52,770 bases of DNA from contig JAHDDP010000022.1 in NCBI GenBank assembly GCA_020629285.1, forward strand, positions 1 to 52,770. Reading direction: 5' to 3'. Source of the stretch: Maribacter sp. (GTDB taxonomy: Bacteria > Bacteroidota > Bacteroidia > Flavobacteriales > Flavobacteriaceae). Of the stretch, positions 33,366-41,755 are shown in pieces (the stretch's first letter is position 1; each line of letters begins with the position of its first letter). The translations under genes were made by a program, and so were the position numbers. The notes beneath the pieces are model-generated. The model saw nothing but the letters and a program-made list of their open reading frames with translations, ran no database searches and had not been told where the DNA came from.

Positions 33366-36300
33366 TTAAAAATTAAATCCGGCTTTAAAACCTATACTTC
33401 TTGTTGTGGCATATGACATATCTTCAACACCGCTAATAAAGCCTTGCCCTTGTACTGCCAATTGCTCTGGGTCAAAATGCGGATTCTCTGTAATGGCAAA
33501 CAGGTTTTTCCCAATTAGAGATAAACTCAACGTAGCATCTTGGTTAAACAGACTTAGGTTTTCAAAAGTATAACCAACGGATACTTGACGTAGCTTCAAA
33601 AAGGAAGCATCATACGTATTGTTTTCCTCATGGTTTCTGTCATAAAATTGGCGGTAATAACTTTCTGCCGTTACGGCTACGGTATTTGGTGCATATACAG
33701 GGTTATCAGTAGTGCCCGTATTTACAACGCCTACAGGTACAATTCCTTCTTCAGGTCTATTTACCGTTTCTGCTAACTGACCACCAACATTACCTAATGC
33801 TCTTGTTCTAGATACTATGATGCCACCTTGTCGCCAATCGAAAAGGAAACCCATATTCCAGTTCTTGTAATTGAATTGATTGTTGAAACCCAACATGAAA
33901 TCGGGATTGTAATTTCCTAATTTTTGCAGTTCATTGTCTGGTATATATCTACCTTCATTCGTTAAAATAAAATCACCATTTTCATTCTTCAAATACCCTG
34001 TTCCATATAAATCACCCACACGACCACCTTCTTCTGCCTGTAAAAATACCGTTTGGTTTTGACTGTCGTAAATTCTGGAGTATGCCAATGTTAATCGACC
34101 TTCATCTTGTGGTAAGCTTTCTACCGTAGACCTATTCGTGCTAAAATTTAAAGTACTGTTCCATTTGAAATCTTGACTTATAACCGGCGATATACCCAAA
34201 ATAATCTCTACACCATTCGAACGAACTTCACCACCATTGACTACTTGTTGTGTATAACCAGATGAGATACCTATAGGCAATGAAATAATTTGATCTTTGG
34301 TCAATGCGTTATAGTAAGAAACATCTAATCTTAATTGGTCTCCAAACAAACGTACATCTGCACCTACTTCAAATGAAGAGGTTAGTTCTGGTTGAAGATT
34401 TGCGTTTGCTATAGTGTTTGAGTTACTGAAAGTTGGTTGCCCATTAAAAGGAGTTTGTGCTACAAAAGCACCTGTAGTTTGGTAGGGATCAGTGTCATTA
34501 CCTACTTGTGCCCAACTTGCCCTTAGTTTTGCAAATGAAACGACCTCAGGTAAATCAACCACTTCCGATACTATAAAACTACTTGATACAGATGGATAAA
34601 AGAATGACGTATTATCTACGGAAAACGGAGTAGCCAATGCACTAGACCAATCGTTTCTTCCTGTAACATCCAAGAAAAGGAAGTCTTTGTATCCAAATTT
34701 TGCCAAGCCGTAAAAACTGTTGATTCGCTTATTAGATTCAAATTCGAAAACTTCAATTGGTGAAGCTGCATTAGATAACCTAAAAATACCCGGTTGCGCC
34801 AAACTCGTGGTTTGCGATTGTGAAGTGAATGCCTTTTGATCTAATCTGTTTCCACCTAAAGAGACATCAATATTAAAATCATTGAACTGATTGGTATAAT
34901 TTAATAAGAAATCAGTGTTTATTTCCCTAAAAAATACATCATGCTCGGCATAACCACCATTTACAAATCGATTTGAACTATAGGCTCTGCGCAGTTGGCG
35001 TAATTCATTTGAATAATCCATTCCGGTTCTAATAGTCGCAGTAATATGTTCGGTAATGTCATAGCTAGCCGAAATATTTCCGAATACCCTGTCTCTATTA
35101 AAGGAATTTCTATTTTCATTAAGAATAAAATACGGATTATCAAAAAACGTATAATTATAAGAATACTGTTGTAAGCCTTCTAAACCTGGTTGCCAATAGT
35201 TTTTTAAGTTTTCAATATTTAATGACCTTGGTCCCCAAGCTACTAAAGAGTAATTGGCATTCTCTGAACCATAACCGTTAGAGGGTCTATTGTCGCTACT
35301 TGAATTAATATAACTTATAGAGGAATTAATGCGCAGTTTATCAATTGGTTGAAAGTTTAGTCTTGTACCTATAGTTTGTCGTTCAAGATTTACTCCTGGA
35401 ATGATAGATTCGCTTCGTAAGTCAGTAAACGATAGACGGAAACTCCCTTTGTCAAATCCATTAGAAATAGCAATATTATTGATTAAGGTTGTGCCGGTTT
35501 CATAGAAGTTCTTTAAGTTGTCTGGGTTAGACCTAAACTCTGTAGGTGTAATTGGTAATCCGCTGTAAAGGGCAGTATCACCACCACGTACTATAGTGCC
35601 ATCTGCTAAAGTTACGGGGCTGTCATATTGTGGTATAAGATTGCCTACATCTAGGCGTGGTCCCCAACTATAGGTGATCAAGTCATTGGTCCCACCGCCT
35701 AATCCGTCTATAAAAGCAAATTCACCAGAATTTCCTTGTCCGTATTCATTTTGAAATTCGGGTAGTTGAAATGCCGAATCCACAAAGAAACTAGTGTTGT
35801 AGCTAACGCCTAATCCTTTTGAATTTTTTCCGCTTTTGGTTTCTATGATTATAACACCATTAGATGCTCTTGTTCCATAAAGAGCCGCCGCACTGGGTCC
35901 TTTTAAAACCGACACTTCGGCAATATCATCAGGATTCACATCCATAGCACCGTTTCCAAAATCTATTTCTTGAAATCCGGCTGCCGCCTCATTGGTAAAA
36001 TTAAAGACCGAATTGTTGTTAATAGGCACTCCGTCTACAACAAATAACGGATTGTTATTGGAAAAAGAGGCTTCACCACGAATAGTAATTTTTGATGAAG
36101 ACCCAACACCGGTAGCACCTTGGTTAATGGTTACACCTGCCAGTTTACCAGAAAGGTTGTCTAAAAAGTTAACCGATTTTACCTCTGTAACTCCTTTTGC
36201 GTCTAAGCTTTGAACTACATAGCCTAATTCTTTGGTTTCTCGTTTTAGACCTAAAGCCGTTAGCACGACTTCATCTAAAACTTCAGATGAATCTGCCAAG

Positions 36301-36569
36301 GTGATATTAATGGTACGTCTATTGTTTATGGAAACCACTTGAGTTTCATATCCTAAAACCGAAAATTCAATGGCGCCAGAAAGATCAGGGACATCTATAG
36401 TATAAAAACCATCTTCATTGGTTGTAGAGCCTGTTGCGGTGCCAGATAGTAGAATGTTGACATACGGTATGGTATTTCCATCGGTATCTGTTACAATACC
36501 TGTAATTGTTTCTTGAGCATTGACCATGTTTATTATAAACAGTGTCAACACTAGTAATAAGTGTTTCAT
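33366..36569 (-). CDS. SusC/RagA-like TonB-dependent outer-membrane transporter
   Basis: 1067 residues. A signal peptide (1-18, ending VNA) is followed by a carboxypeptidase-regulatory-like domain (about 20-95: ITGIVTDTDGNTIPYVNILL), a TonB box-like LDEVVLTALG, a plug domain (about 110-235, with VDGVPINN and KGPSAAALYGTRASNGVIII) and a 22-strand type barrel to the end. It imports ligand across the outer membrane using TonB energy. Length and features are typical; no sensor (STN) domain is present, so no anti-sigma signalling is expected. A perfect 9-bp dyad lies between the preceding glycosyltransferase gene and its start. Confidence 0.93.
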   Translation of the reverse strand: MKHLLLVLTLFIINMVNAQETITGIVTDTDGNTIPYVNILLSGTATGSTTNEDGFYTIDVPDLSGAIEFSVLGYETQVVSINNRRTINITLADSSEVLDEVVLTALGLKRETKELGYVVQSLDAKGVTEVKSVNFLDNLSGKLAGVTINQGATGVGSSSKITIRGEASFSNNNPLFVVDGVPINNNSVFNFTNEAAAGFQEIDFGNGAMDVNPDDIAEVSVLKGPSAAALYGTRASNGVIIIETKSGKNSKGLGVSYNTSFFVDSAFQLPEFQNEYGQGNSGEFAFIDGLGGGTNDLITYSWGPRLDVGNLIPQYDSPVTLADGTIVRGGDTALYSGLPITPTEFRSNPDNLKNFYETGTTLINNIAISNGFDKGSFRLSFTDLRSESIIPGVNLERQTIGTRLNFQPIDKLRINSSISYINSSSDNRPSNGYGSENANYSLVAWGPRSLNIENLKNYWQPGLEGLQQYSYNYTFFDNPYFILNENRNSFNRDRVFGNISASYDITEHITATIRTGMDYSNELRQLRRAYSSNRFVNGGYAEHDVFFREINTDFLLNYTNQFNDFNIDVSLGGNRLDQKAFTSQSQTTSLAQPGIFRLSNAASPIEVFEFESNKRINSFYGLAKFGYKDFLFLDVTGRNDWSSALATPFSVDNTSFFYPSVSSSFIVSEVVDLPEVVSFAKLRASWAQVGNDTDPYQTTGAFVAQTPFNGQPTFSNSNTIANANLQPELTSSFEVGADVRLFGDQLRLDVSYYNALTKDQIISLPIGISSGYTQQVVNGGEVRSNGVEIILGISPVISQDFKWNSTLNFSTNRSTVESLPQDEGRLTLAYSRIYDSQNQTVFLQAEEGGRVGDLYGTGYLKNENGDFILTNEGRYIPDNELQKLGNYNPDFMLGFNNQFNYKNWNMGFLFDWRQGGIIVSRTRALGNVGGQLAETVNRPEEGIVPVGVVNTGTTDNPVYAPNTVAVTAESYYRQFYDRNHEENNTYDASFLKLRQVSVGYTFENLSLFNQDATLSLSLIGKNLFAITENPHFDPEQLAVQGQGFISGVEDMSYATTRSIGFKAGFNF

Positions 36570-36594
36570 ATATAGTTTTTCGACTAAGGTTTCA

Positions 36595-36615
36595 TTTATC
36601 CAACTATTGGATAAA
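36595..36615. promoter_or_regulatory. Perfect 9-bp inverted repeat upstream of susC
   Basis: TTTATCCAA and TTGGATAAA flank a 3-base centre, within the 51-base gap between the glycosyltransferase stop and the susC start. It may be an operator or a weak hairpin modulating read-through; no long T run follows on the minus strand. Confidence 0.5.
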
Positions 36616-36620
36616 GGGGA

Positions 36621-37307
36621 TTAGATAAACGAAACTGCAGGAGAACCTTTGTTATAAGGAAAGCTGTTAGAATATTGAGAAGAGAAGTTCTGGTTAGTGT
36701 AGAATAGACTTCTGTTACTTTTTAATAGATTGATGATCAACAATAATATTGTTGATGACAGACTGGTAGAAAACGATAGAATGGATTGTAAATCTCTTTC
36801 GTTATCCAAATCCTGTAATACAGGTAATTTTATTAGTTCTGATGATTCTTGATGTAACCACAATGAAATTTGGTGATACAAGCCAAATCGTTGCCAAGGT
36901 AAATTTTGAAATTCAGTAAGATCAAAATTTGATTTTTGCAGACCTAACAAATAAAATCCACCATCAATTGAAGGACCTATTACGGTCTTGCCCATTGCCA
37001 ATTGTTGTGCGGTATGCTTAAGATGATGGGTTTTTAAATGCGGTGTGTCATTGCCTATGGTGATAATACTAGAAAAACCCTTGTTGAAAACACTGGCGAT
37101 GGCATTTGTAAAACGTTCGCCAAAAGAAGCACCAATTTGATCTTCATCTGAAAAGTGAAAAACAGGTAGACCCGTTTTTTTTGCTTTTTTAAGGGTAGAA
37201 CGGGTTAAAATATCAAATAATTCTTCACCTCTAAGAATGTGCTTATTCGCCAAATCTTGTTTGGCGGAATTGGCAAATACTAAAATTGCAGTATGTAGTG
37301 AATTCAA
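36621..37307 (-). CDS. TIGR04282-like glycosyltransferase (arsenosugar-associated, DUF2064), TTG start
   Basis: 228 residues of a GT-A-like nucleotidyl/glycosyltransferase: TAILVFANSAKQDL at the start, ASFGERFTNAIASVF, IITIGNDTPHLKTHHL (the GxDxP signature) and IGPSIDGGFYLLGL. I recall this family as TIGR04282, named for arsenosugar biosynthesis and found with ArsS. The start codon is TTG; no ATG is available early. After the usual end (VLQDLDNERDLQSIL) the protein carries about 45 extra residues with a hydrophobic patch, which I do not recognise. It is the first gene of the operon. Confidence 0.82.
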   Translation of the reverse strand: MNSLHTAILVFANSAKQDLANKHILRGEELFDILTRSTLKKAKKTGLPVFHFSDEDQIGASFGERFTNAIASVFNKGFSSIITIGNDTPHLKTHHLKHTAQQLAMGKTVIGPSIDGGFYLLGLQKSNFDLTEFQNLPWQRFGLYHQISLWLHQESSELIKLPVLQDLDNERDLQSILSFSTSLSSTILLLIINLLKSNRSLFYTNQNFSSQYSNSFPYNKGSPAVSFI

Positions 37308-37524
37308 TTAATTGTTTTTTTTCGTCGTTAAACTTACGTAAAAATAAAGCAAAGGTTTTCTATGAAATGCATAATTGTAAAATTAAAATATGCGAAATCT
37401 CTTACATTGAGTCAAAATGTCAGTTTTAAACCAGGTAGTCGGTTTTATATCATACAATTAAACTTTAGTCTTATCATATTACCCATCAATTTGCTTTAAA
37501 ATCAGATTATCTACCATTTCGATG

Positions 37525-37548
37525 CTTAAAATCTGACAAGATTTTAAG
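37525..37548. promoter_or_regulatory. Perfect 10-bp inverted repeat upstream of degP
   Basis: CTTAAAATCT and AGATTTTAAG flank GACA. A second, smaller dyad, AGACT-GGTT-AGTCT, follows at 37554-37567. Both lie 115-160 bases before the degP ATG. Candidate regulator site or transcribed hairpin. Confidence 0.5.
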
Positions 37549-37612
37549 GTTACAGACTGGTTAGTCTAAAAAAAGCCTTAAAATTTCAATCAGTTTTAAT
37601 TTTTTTTTAGCA

Positions 37613-37646
37613 TTGGCAGTCCTATGCGTGGCATAGCCTTTGCCAG
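37613..37646. promoter_or_regulatory. Stem-loop just upstream of degP
   Basis: The inner perfect repeat CTATGC-GTG-GCATAG (37622-37636) is framed by TGGCA and TGCCA. It lies 35-70 bases before the ATG, so it could be part of the 5' leader or an operator. Confidence 0.45.
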
Positions 37647-37681
37647 TAAGACATCAGAAGAATCATAAAATTTAAATACAT

Positions 37682-39196
37682 ATGAAATCAAACACAAATA
37701 CTAGAAGCGCTTGGAAGGTTTACTTCTTCTCTGCAGTTATTGCTCTAGTCGTAAGTTACGGAGTAATTCAATTTAACAAACAAGAAACAAAAGAAACTAA
37801 CGGAGTTACCGTAGTAGATTCTGTACCAGGAGCACAGGCTTTATATACAAAGGATAATGAAGGTAATATTAAGCCTTTAGATTTTACCGAAACTTCTGAA
37901 AAAGTTTTAGATGCTGTAGTACATATTAAATCTACCCAAACGGGATCAACAAGCCAGAGACAAGGCGCGAGAGAATTACCAGACCCTTTTAAAGAATTTT
38001 TTGGAGATATGTTTAAAGGGCAATCTCCAAATGGAGCGCAATCAAGACCTAGAGTAGGTACAGGTTCGGGTGTTATCATTAATGATAAAGGGTATATCGT
38101 TACCAATAACCACGTAATTGATAATGCAGATGAGGTTGAGGTAACTTTATATAACAATCAATCGTATAAAGCCACTGTAATCGGTACCGACCCTACGACA
38201 GATTTGGCGTTATTACAAATCAAAGCAGATAATTTAAAAACGATGTCTTTGGTCAATTCAGATGATGTTGAAGTAGGTGAGTGGGTATTGGCAGTCGGTA
38301 ACCCATTAGGATTAAATTCAACGGTTACCGCCGGTATCGTTAGTGCAAAGGCAAGAAGCATTCATATCAATACCGATAAGTTTGCGGTAGAAAGCTTTAT
38401 ACAAACAGATGCCGCTATCAACCCAGGTAATAGTGGTGGTGCTTTGGTGAATTTAGACGGAAACCTTGTTGGTATTAACACTGCCATAGCCAGTACAACA
38501 GGTACATATACAGGATACGGATTTGCGGTGCCTAGTAACATCGTAACCAAAGTGGTTGAAGATTTACTGAAATTCGGTAACGTACAACGTGGTATGTTGG
38601 GGGTTTCTATTAGAACTATGGACAGTAACTTGGCAAAAGAAAAAGATGTTGACTTTACTAAAGGTGTTTGGGTAGAGCAAGTAGGTGAAGATAGTGGTGC
38701 TGATTTGGCAGGTATGGAATCTGGCGATATTATCGTTAGTGTAAACGGTAAAGAGACAGCTACGTCACCAAGACTACAAGAAATTATAGCAGGTAAAAGA
38801 CCTGGTGACAAGGTCACCATTATTGTAAATAGAAATGGAAAGGAAAAAGAATTGGAAGTAGAGCTACATAATTCTCAAGGTGGAACAGATTTTATCAAGA
38901 AAGAGAAGAAAGAAGTATTTAATCTTTTAGGTGCCGATTTTGAAAATGTAGACAAGCAATTAGCCAAAAAATTAGATATTGATGGTGGGGTACAGGTTTC
39001 TAAATTATACCCTGGTAAGATTAAGAGTGAGACGCAAATGAGAGCTGGTTTCATCATTACGCATATTGATGGAAAACGTGTAAATGACATCGATGATGTT
39101 GCTGCTGTTTTAGAGAACAAAAAAGGCGGAGTGATGTTGGAAGGTGTTTATGAAGATGGCACTAAAAATTATTATGCCTTCGGATTGGATTCATAG
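37682..39196 (+). CDS. degP: Do/DegP-family periplasmic serine protease (HtrA)
   Basis: 504 residues. An N-terminal membrane segment or uncleaved signal (about 12-30) precedes the trypsin-like domain with catalytic H144 (TNNHVIDNAD), D174 (TTDLALL) and S251 (NPGNSGG), followed by two PDZ domains (about 295-390 and 410-500). HtrA proteases degrade or chaperone misfolded envelope proteins. A flexible loop LpL-type insert (DPFKEFFGDMF) is present. The gene is preceded by three inverted repeats and followed by a hairpin, so it is probably monocistronic and stress-controlled. Confidence 0.95.
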   Translation: MKSNTNTRSAWKVYFFSAVIALVVSYGVIQFNKQETKETNGVTVVDSVPGAQALYTKDNEGNIKPLDFTETSEKVLDAVVHIKSTQTGSTSQRQGARELPDPFKEFFGDMFKGQSPNGAQSRPRVGTGSGVIINDKGYIVTNNHVIDNADEVEVTLYNNQSYKATVIGTDPTTDLALLQIKADNLKTMSLVNSDDVEVGEWVLAVGNPLGLNSTVTAGIVSAKARSIHINTDKFAVESFIQTDAAINPGNSGGALVNLDGNLVGINTAIASTTGTYTGYGFAVPSNIVTKVVEDLLKFGNVQRGMLGVSIRTMDSNLAKEKDVDFTKGVWVEQVGEDSGADLAGMESGDIIVSVNGKETATSPRLQEIIAGKRPGDKVTIIVNRNGKEKELEVELHNSQGGTDFIKKEKKEVFNLLGADFENVDKQLAKKLDIDGGVQVSKLYPGKIKSETQMRAGFIITHIDGKRVNDIDDVAAVLENKKGGVMLEGVYEDGTKNYYAFGLDS

Positions 39197-39216
39197 TCCA
39201 CTATAATGATTAATTT

Positions 39217-39257
39217 TATGCCAATCGGATAATAGTATTCGTTTGGCATTTTTTTTG
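39217..39257 (+). terminator. Probable terminator after degP
   Basis: ATGCCAA and TTGGCAT close an imperfect 18-base interior (with TCGG/TTCG-like inner pairing), followed by a run of eight Ts at 39249-39256. It lies 20 bases after the degP stop and ends shortly before the next gene. Confidence 0.6.
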
Positions 39258-39274
39258 AAATTAATTCTAGATAG

Positions 39275-40048
39275 ATGCAATTAGGTTCTAAGTCCATAGG
39301 TTTGGTGCTTTCCGGTGGAGGCATTAGAGGCATGGCACATATAGGTGTTATTAAGGCAATGCAAGAGTTTGGCATTGAGGCTAAGGTGGTATCCGGTAGT
39401 AGTATTGGTGCATTAGTGGGTGCATTGTATGCGGCAGACAAACCTGTAGTAGATATGCTTAAGTTTTTTAAGGAAACACCGCTATTTAAATACAATTACT
39501 TTGCTGTTGCTAAACCAGGTTTATTGAATAGCGAGAGTTATATAGCTTCTTTTAAACAGTATTTTCCAGATGATAGTTTTGAGGCCTTGAATAGAGAACT
39601 CCATGTAGTCGCTACAAATTTGCAGAAAGGTGAAGAGCTTTTTATCGATAAAGGTGAATTGATAAAGCCTTTATTGGCATCGGCTGCATTACCACCTGTT
39701 TTTAGTCCTGTAGAGTATAAGGGAGAATTATATGCCGATGGCGGAATCATGAACAATTTTCCGTCCGAGGCTGTGCTGCCAAAAGTTGATTATGTAATAG
39801 GTAGTAATGTATCTGTGGTTTCTCAATTAGAGAAAAAACATTTGAACAATTCATTTCAATTGACAGGAAGAGTAACCGGATTAATGATTTATGCTATTAA
39901 CCGACAAAAAATTAATAATTGTCACCTTGTACTAGAATCTAAAGAACTGGAACATATTGGCTTGCTAGATAGAAGAGGTATTGAAAAAGCTTACGCAATA
40001 GGCTATGAAGCCGCGGTTAGAAAGTTTGAAGAAGTCTTTACTACTTAA
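39275..40048 (+). CDS. Patatin-like phospholipase
   Basis: 257 residues. The oxyanion loop GGGIRG lies at 14-19, the nucleophile elbow GSSIG at 41-45 with S43, and the catalytic Asp in ADGG (D155), so the Ser-Asp dyad is complete. Patatin-like enzymes hydrolyse acyl esters of lipids. No signal peptide is visible, suggesting a cytoplasmic or inner-face role, in contrast to the larger surface patatins of Bacteroidota that carry a barrel. Followed by a strong bidirectional terminator. Confidence 0.92.
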   Translation: MQLGSKSIGLVLSGGGIRGMAHIGVIKAMQEFGIEAKVVSGSSIGALVGALYAADKPVVDMLKFFKETPLFKYNYFAVAKPGLLNSESYIASFKQYFPDDSFEALNRELHVVATNLQKGEELFIDKGELIKPLLASAALPPVFSPVEYKGELYADGGIMNNFPSEAVLPKVDYVIGSNVSVVSQLEKKHLNNSFQLTGRVTGLMIYAINRQKINNCHLVLESKELEHIGLLDRRGIEKAYAIGYEAAVRKFEEVFTT

Positions 40049-40055
40049 GATAAAT

Positions 40056-40095
40056 AAAAACGTCCGGTTGAATTGTATCAACCGGCCGTTTTTTG
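40056..40095. terminator. Bidirectional terminator
   Basis: A long stem, AAAACG(T)CCGGTTGA pairing with TCAACCGG(C)CGTTTT, with a 6-base loop and poly-A/poly-T flanks. It lies between the convergent patatin and oxidoreductase genes and can end both. Confidence 0.88.
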
Positions 40096-40109
40096 ATTAT
40101 TATATGAGC

Positions 40110-41159
40110 TTATACATCATCGTAATCTACTTTAATGGTAGGTGTTGTAGCATGAGCTTGACAGGTAAGAATAAAACCATCTGCAATTTCTTTATCGGTC
40201 AGAATCTGGTTCATAACCATTTCAGCTTTTCCTTTCGTTACCTTGGCAATACAGCTACTACATACTCCGCCTTGGCATGAATATGGCGCATCAATATTTT
40301 CTTTTAATACCGCATCAAGGATCATGGTTTTCTTATCCATGGTAAATTGAAATTCCTCATCGTCAACAAGAACGGTAACCGCGGTTTGGCCATCTGCTTG
40401 TATAGGTAATTCCTCTTTTATTTCAGTAGGCGTAAAAAGTTCAAAATGGATTTTATCCTTATCCACTTCATTCTCAATTAAGGTATCTTGTACCAAACGA
40501 ATCATCTTTTCTGGTCCACATAAATAATATCCATCAAAATCAACGTCTTTATGCTTATTTAACAAAGCATAATTTACCGTTGAGGTATCAATTCTACCAA
40601 ATAACGCCTTGTCTTCACGGGTTTGACTATTAGTGAAATATACAAAAAACCGATTGGCATATTCTAGTTCTAATTTTACCAAATCTGTATAGAACATGGT
40701 CTCTTCGTACGATTTGTTACCGTAAACCAAAACAAATTTGTTCTTAGGGTTACTATCTAAAACAGACTTTACAATACTCATAATTGGTGTAATACCACTA
40801 CCCGCAGCAAAAGCAGCAATATTCTGTACGTCATTGGTCGTATTGAATACAAAACGACCTTCTGGTTCCATTACTTCTAATGTATCACCAACTTTTAATT
40901 CTGAGTTGGCGTAATTGGAGAATCCGCCATTATCTACTTTTTTAATACCGATGGTGATGCCATCTTTTTCAGGTGATGAACTTATAGAGTATGCTCTTCT
41001 AAGTTCTTTTCCTTTAATCTCTTTTTTAATGGTGATATACTGACCCGCCGTAAAGGTGAAAGTTTGTGCCAATTCTTTCGGAATTGAAAACGTAACGGCA
41101 ACTGAGGTTGGCGTTAATTGCTTAATATGTTTAACCGTTAATGGGTGAAAATGCGACAT
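40110..41159 (-). CDS. PaaE-like ferredoxin:NAD(P)H oxidoreductase
   Basis: 349 residues in three domains: an FAD-binding barrel (about 5-105, with RAYSISSSP at 55-63), an NAD(P)-binding domain (about 112-235, with AAGSGITPIMSIV and YLCGPEKM), and a C-terminal plant-type 2Fe-2S domain with C295, C300, C303 and C333 (CX4CX2CX29C). This is the layout of PaaE, the reductase of phenylacetyl-CoA epoxidase, and of similar class IA-like reductases. No paaABC genes lie nearby, so its partner oxygenase or desaturase is elsewhere or different. Confidence 0.9.
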   Translation of the reverse strand: MSHFHPLTVKHIKQLTPTSVAVTFSIPKELAQTFTFTAGQYITIKKEIKGKELRRAYSISSSPEKDGITIGIKKVDNGGFSNYANSELKVGDTLEVMEPEGRFVFNTTNDVQNIAAFAAGSGITPIMSIVKSVLDSNPKNKFVLVYGNKSYEETMFYTDLVKLELEYANRFFVYFTNSQTREDKALFGRIDTSTVNYALLNKHKDVDFDGYYLCGPEKMIRLVQDTLIENEVDKDKIHFELFTPTEIKEELPIQADGQTAVTVLVDDEEFQFTMDKKTMILDAVLKENIDAPYSCQGGVCSSCIAKVTKGKAEMVMNQILTDKEIADGFILTCQAHATTPTIKVDYDDV

Positions 41160-41316
41160 ATATTCGTTTCTTTAAATCAAATTACAAAATTAAGCATGCT
41201 TTTGCGATATCATATGACATTTGTCAAAAAAGTCTAACCATCAATGGTATTTGAAGGGTTTTTATCATATTAAATAATTCTTAACTTATCTTTTTTTGAA
41301 AAAAACCTATAAAAAT

Positions 41317-41343
41317 TGTCCCTAATTTGATTTCGGTAACGTC
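41317..41343 (+). promoter_or_regulatory. Candidate ECF42-dependent promoter of the YCII/sigma operon
   Basis: TGTCCC (41317-41322) and CGTC (41340-41343) are separated by 17 bases. They resemble the TGTCGA / CG(A/T)C motif I recall for ECF42 sigma factors. The YCII ATG lies 59 bases downstream. Autoregulation is the expected pattern for this group. Confidence 0.45.
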
Positions 41344-41402
41344 ATGGGGTAAACAAAAAGAACTTAGAGCGAGTTCTATGTAAAAATTAAAACGATTAAA
41401 TT

Positions 41403-41750
41403 ATGAAAGATTTTATGATGATTTTCATTGGTGCAGATTACCAAGAATTAGGTTTATCACCAGAACAATTACAGGAACGTATGGGGAAATGGTTTGCTTG
41501 GAACGAAAAAATGCAAAAACAAGGTATTGTTAAATCTGGCGATGCATTAATGCCCCAAGTAAAAAGAGTATCTGGACCAAACCGTACCGTTACCGATGCC
41601 CCTTTGATCGAAGGTAAAGAATTGATCGGCGGTTACTATATTGTACAGGCAGAGAATGCCGAAGCTGTAGTTGAAATCGCTAAAGATTATCCAGATTATG
41701 ATTTAGACGGTACTGTTGAGATTAGGGAAGTAATGGTTTTTGAGCAGTAA
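41403..41750 (+). CDS. YCII-related (YciI/DGPF) family protein
   Basis: 115 residues. The fold is a small alpha/beta dimeric domain, with FMMIFIGADYQELGLSPEQL at the start and GGYYIVQAENAEAVVEIAKDYP near the end; the long middle segment (DALMPQVKRVSGPNRTVTDAP) is usual for the group. This type of protein is a constant partner and target of ECF42 sigma factors. The molecular function is unknown. The sigma gene starts 5 bases after its stop. Confidence 0.92.
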   Translation: MKDFMMIFIGADYQELGLSPEQLQERMGKWFAWNEKMQKQGIVKSGDALMPQVKRVSGPNRTVTDAPLIEGKELIGGYYIVQAENAEAVVEIAKDYPDYDLDGTVEIREVMVFEQ

Positions 41751-41755
41751 ACTAT

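Larger units (their letters stand above)
37308..37681. other. Divergent promoter region between the arsenosugar-type operon and degP
   Basis: 374 bases without a gene. The right half holds three inverted repeats listed separately (37525-37548, 37554-37567, 37613-37646). The left half, next to the glycosyltransferase, should carry the operon promoter. I could not identify a full TTG-N19-TANNTTTG pair with confidence. Confidence 0.5.

Noticed and set aside
31932..36569. Ordinary polysaccharide utilisation locus
   Set aside because: SusC/SusD are present, but there is no glycoside hydrolase, lyase, sulfatase or hybrid sensor nearby; the flanking genes are of the arsenosugar type.
37768..38820. 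Three minus-strand ORFs (67-152 codons) opposite degP
   Set aside because: They mirror the degP frame exactly, are rich in Ser/Pro/Thr/Leu as expected of antisense frames, and degP itself is unambiguous.
40005..40280. 91-codon plus-strand ORF after the patatin gene
   Set aside because: It runs through the terminator hairpin and antisense to the oxidoreductase gene, with no recognisable motif.
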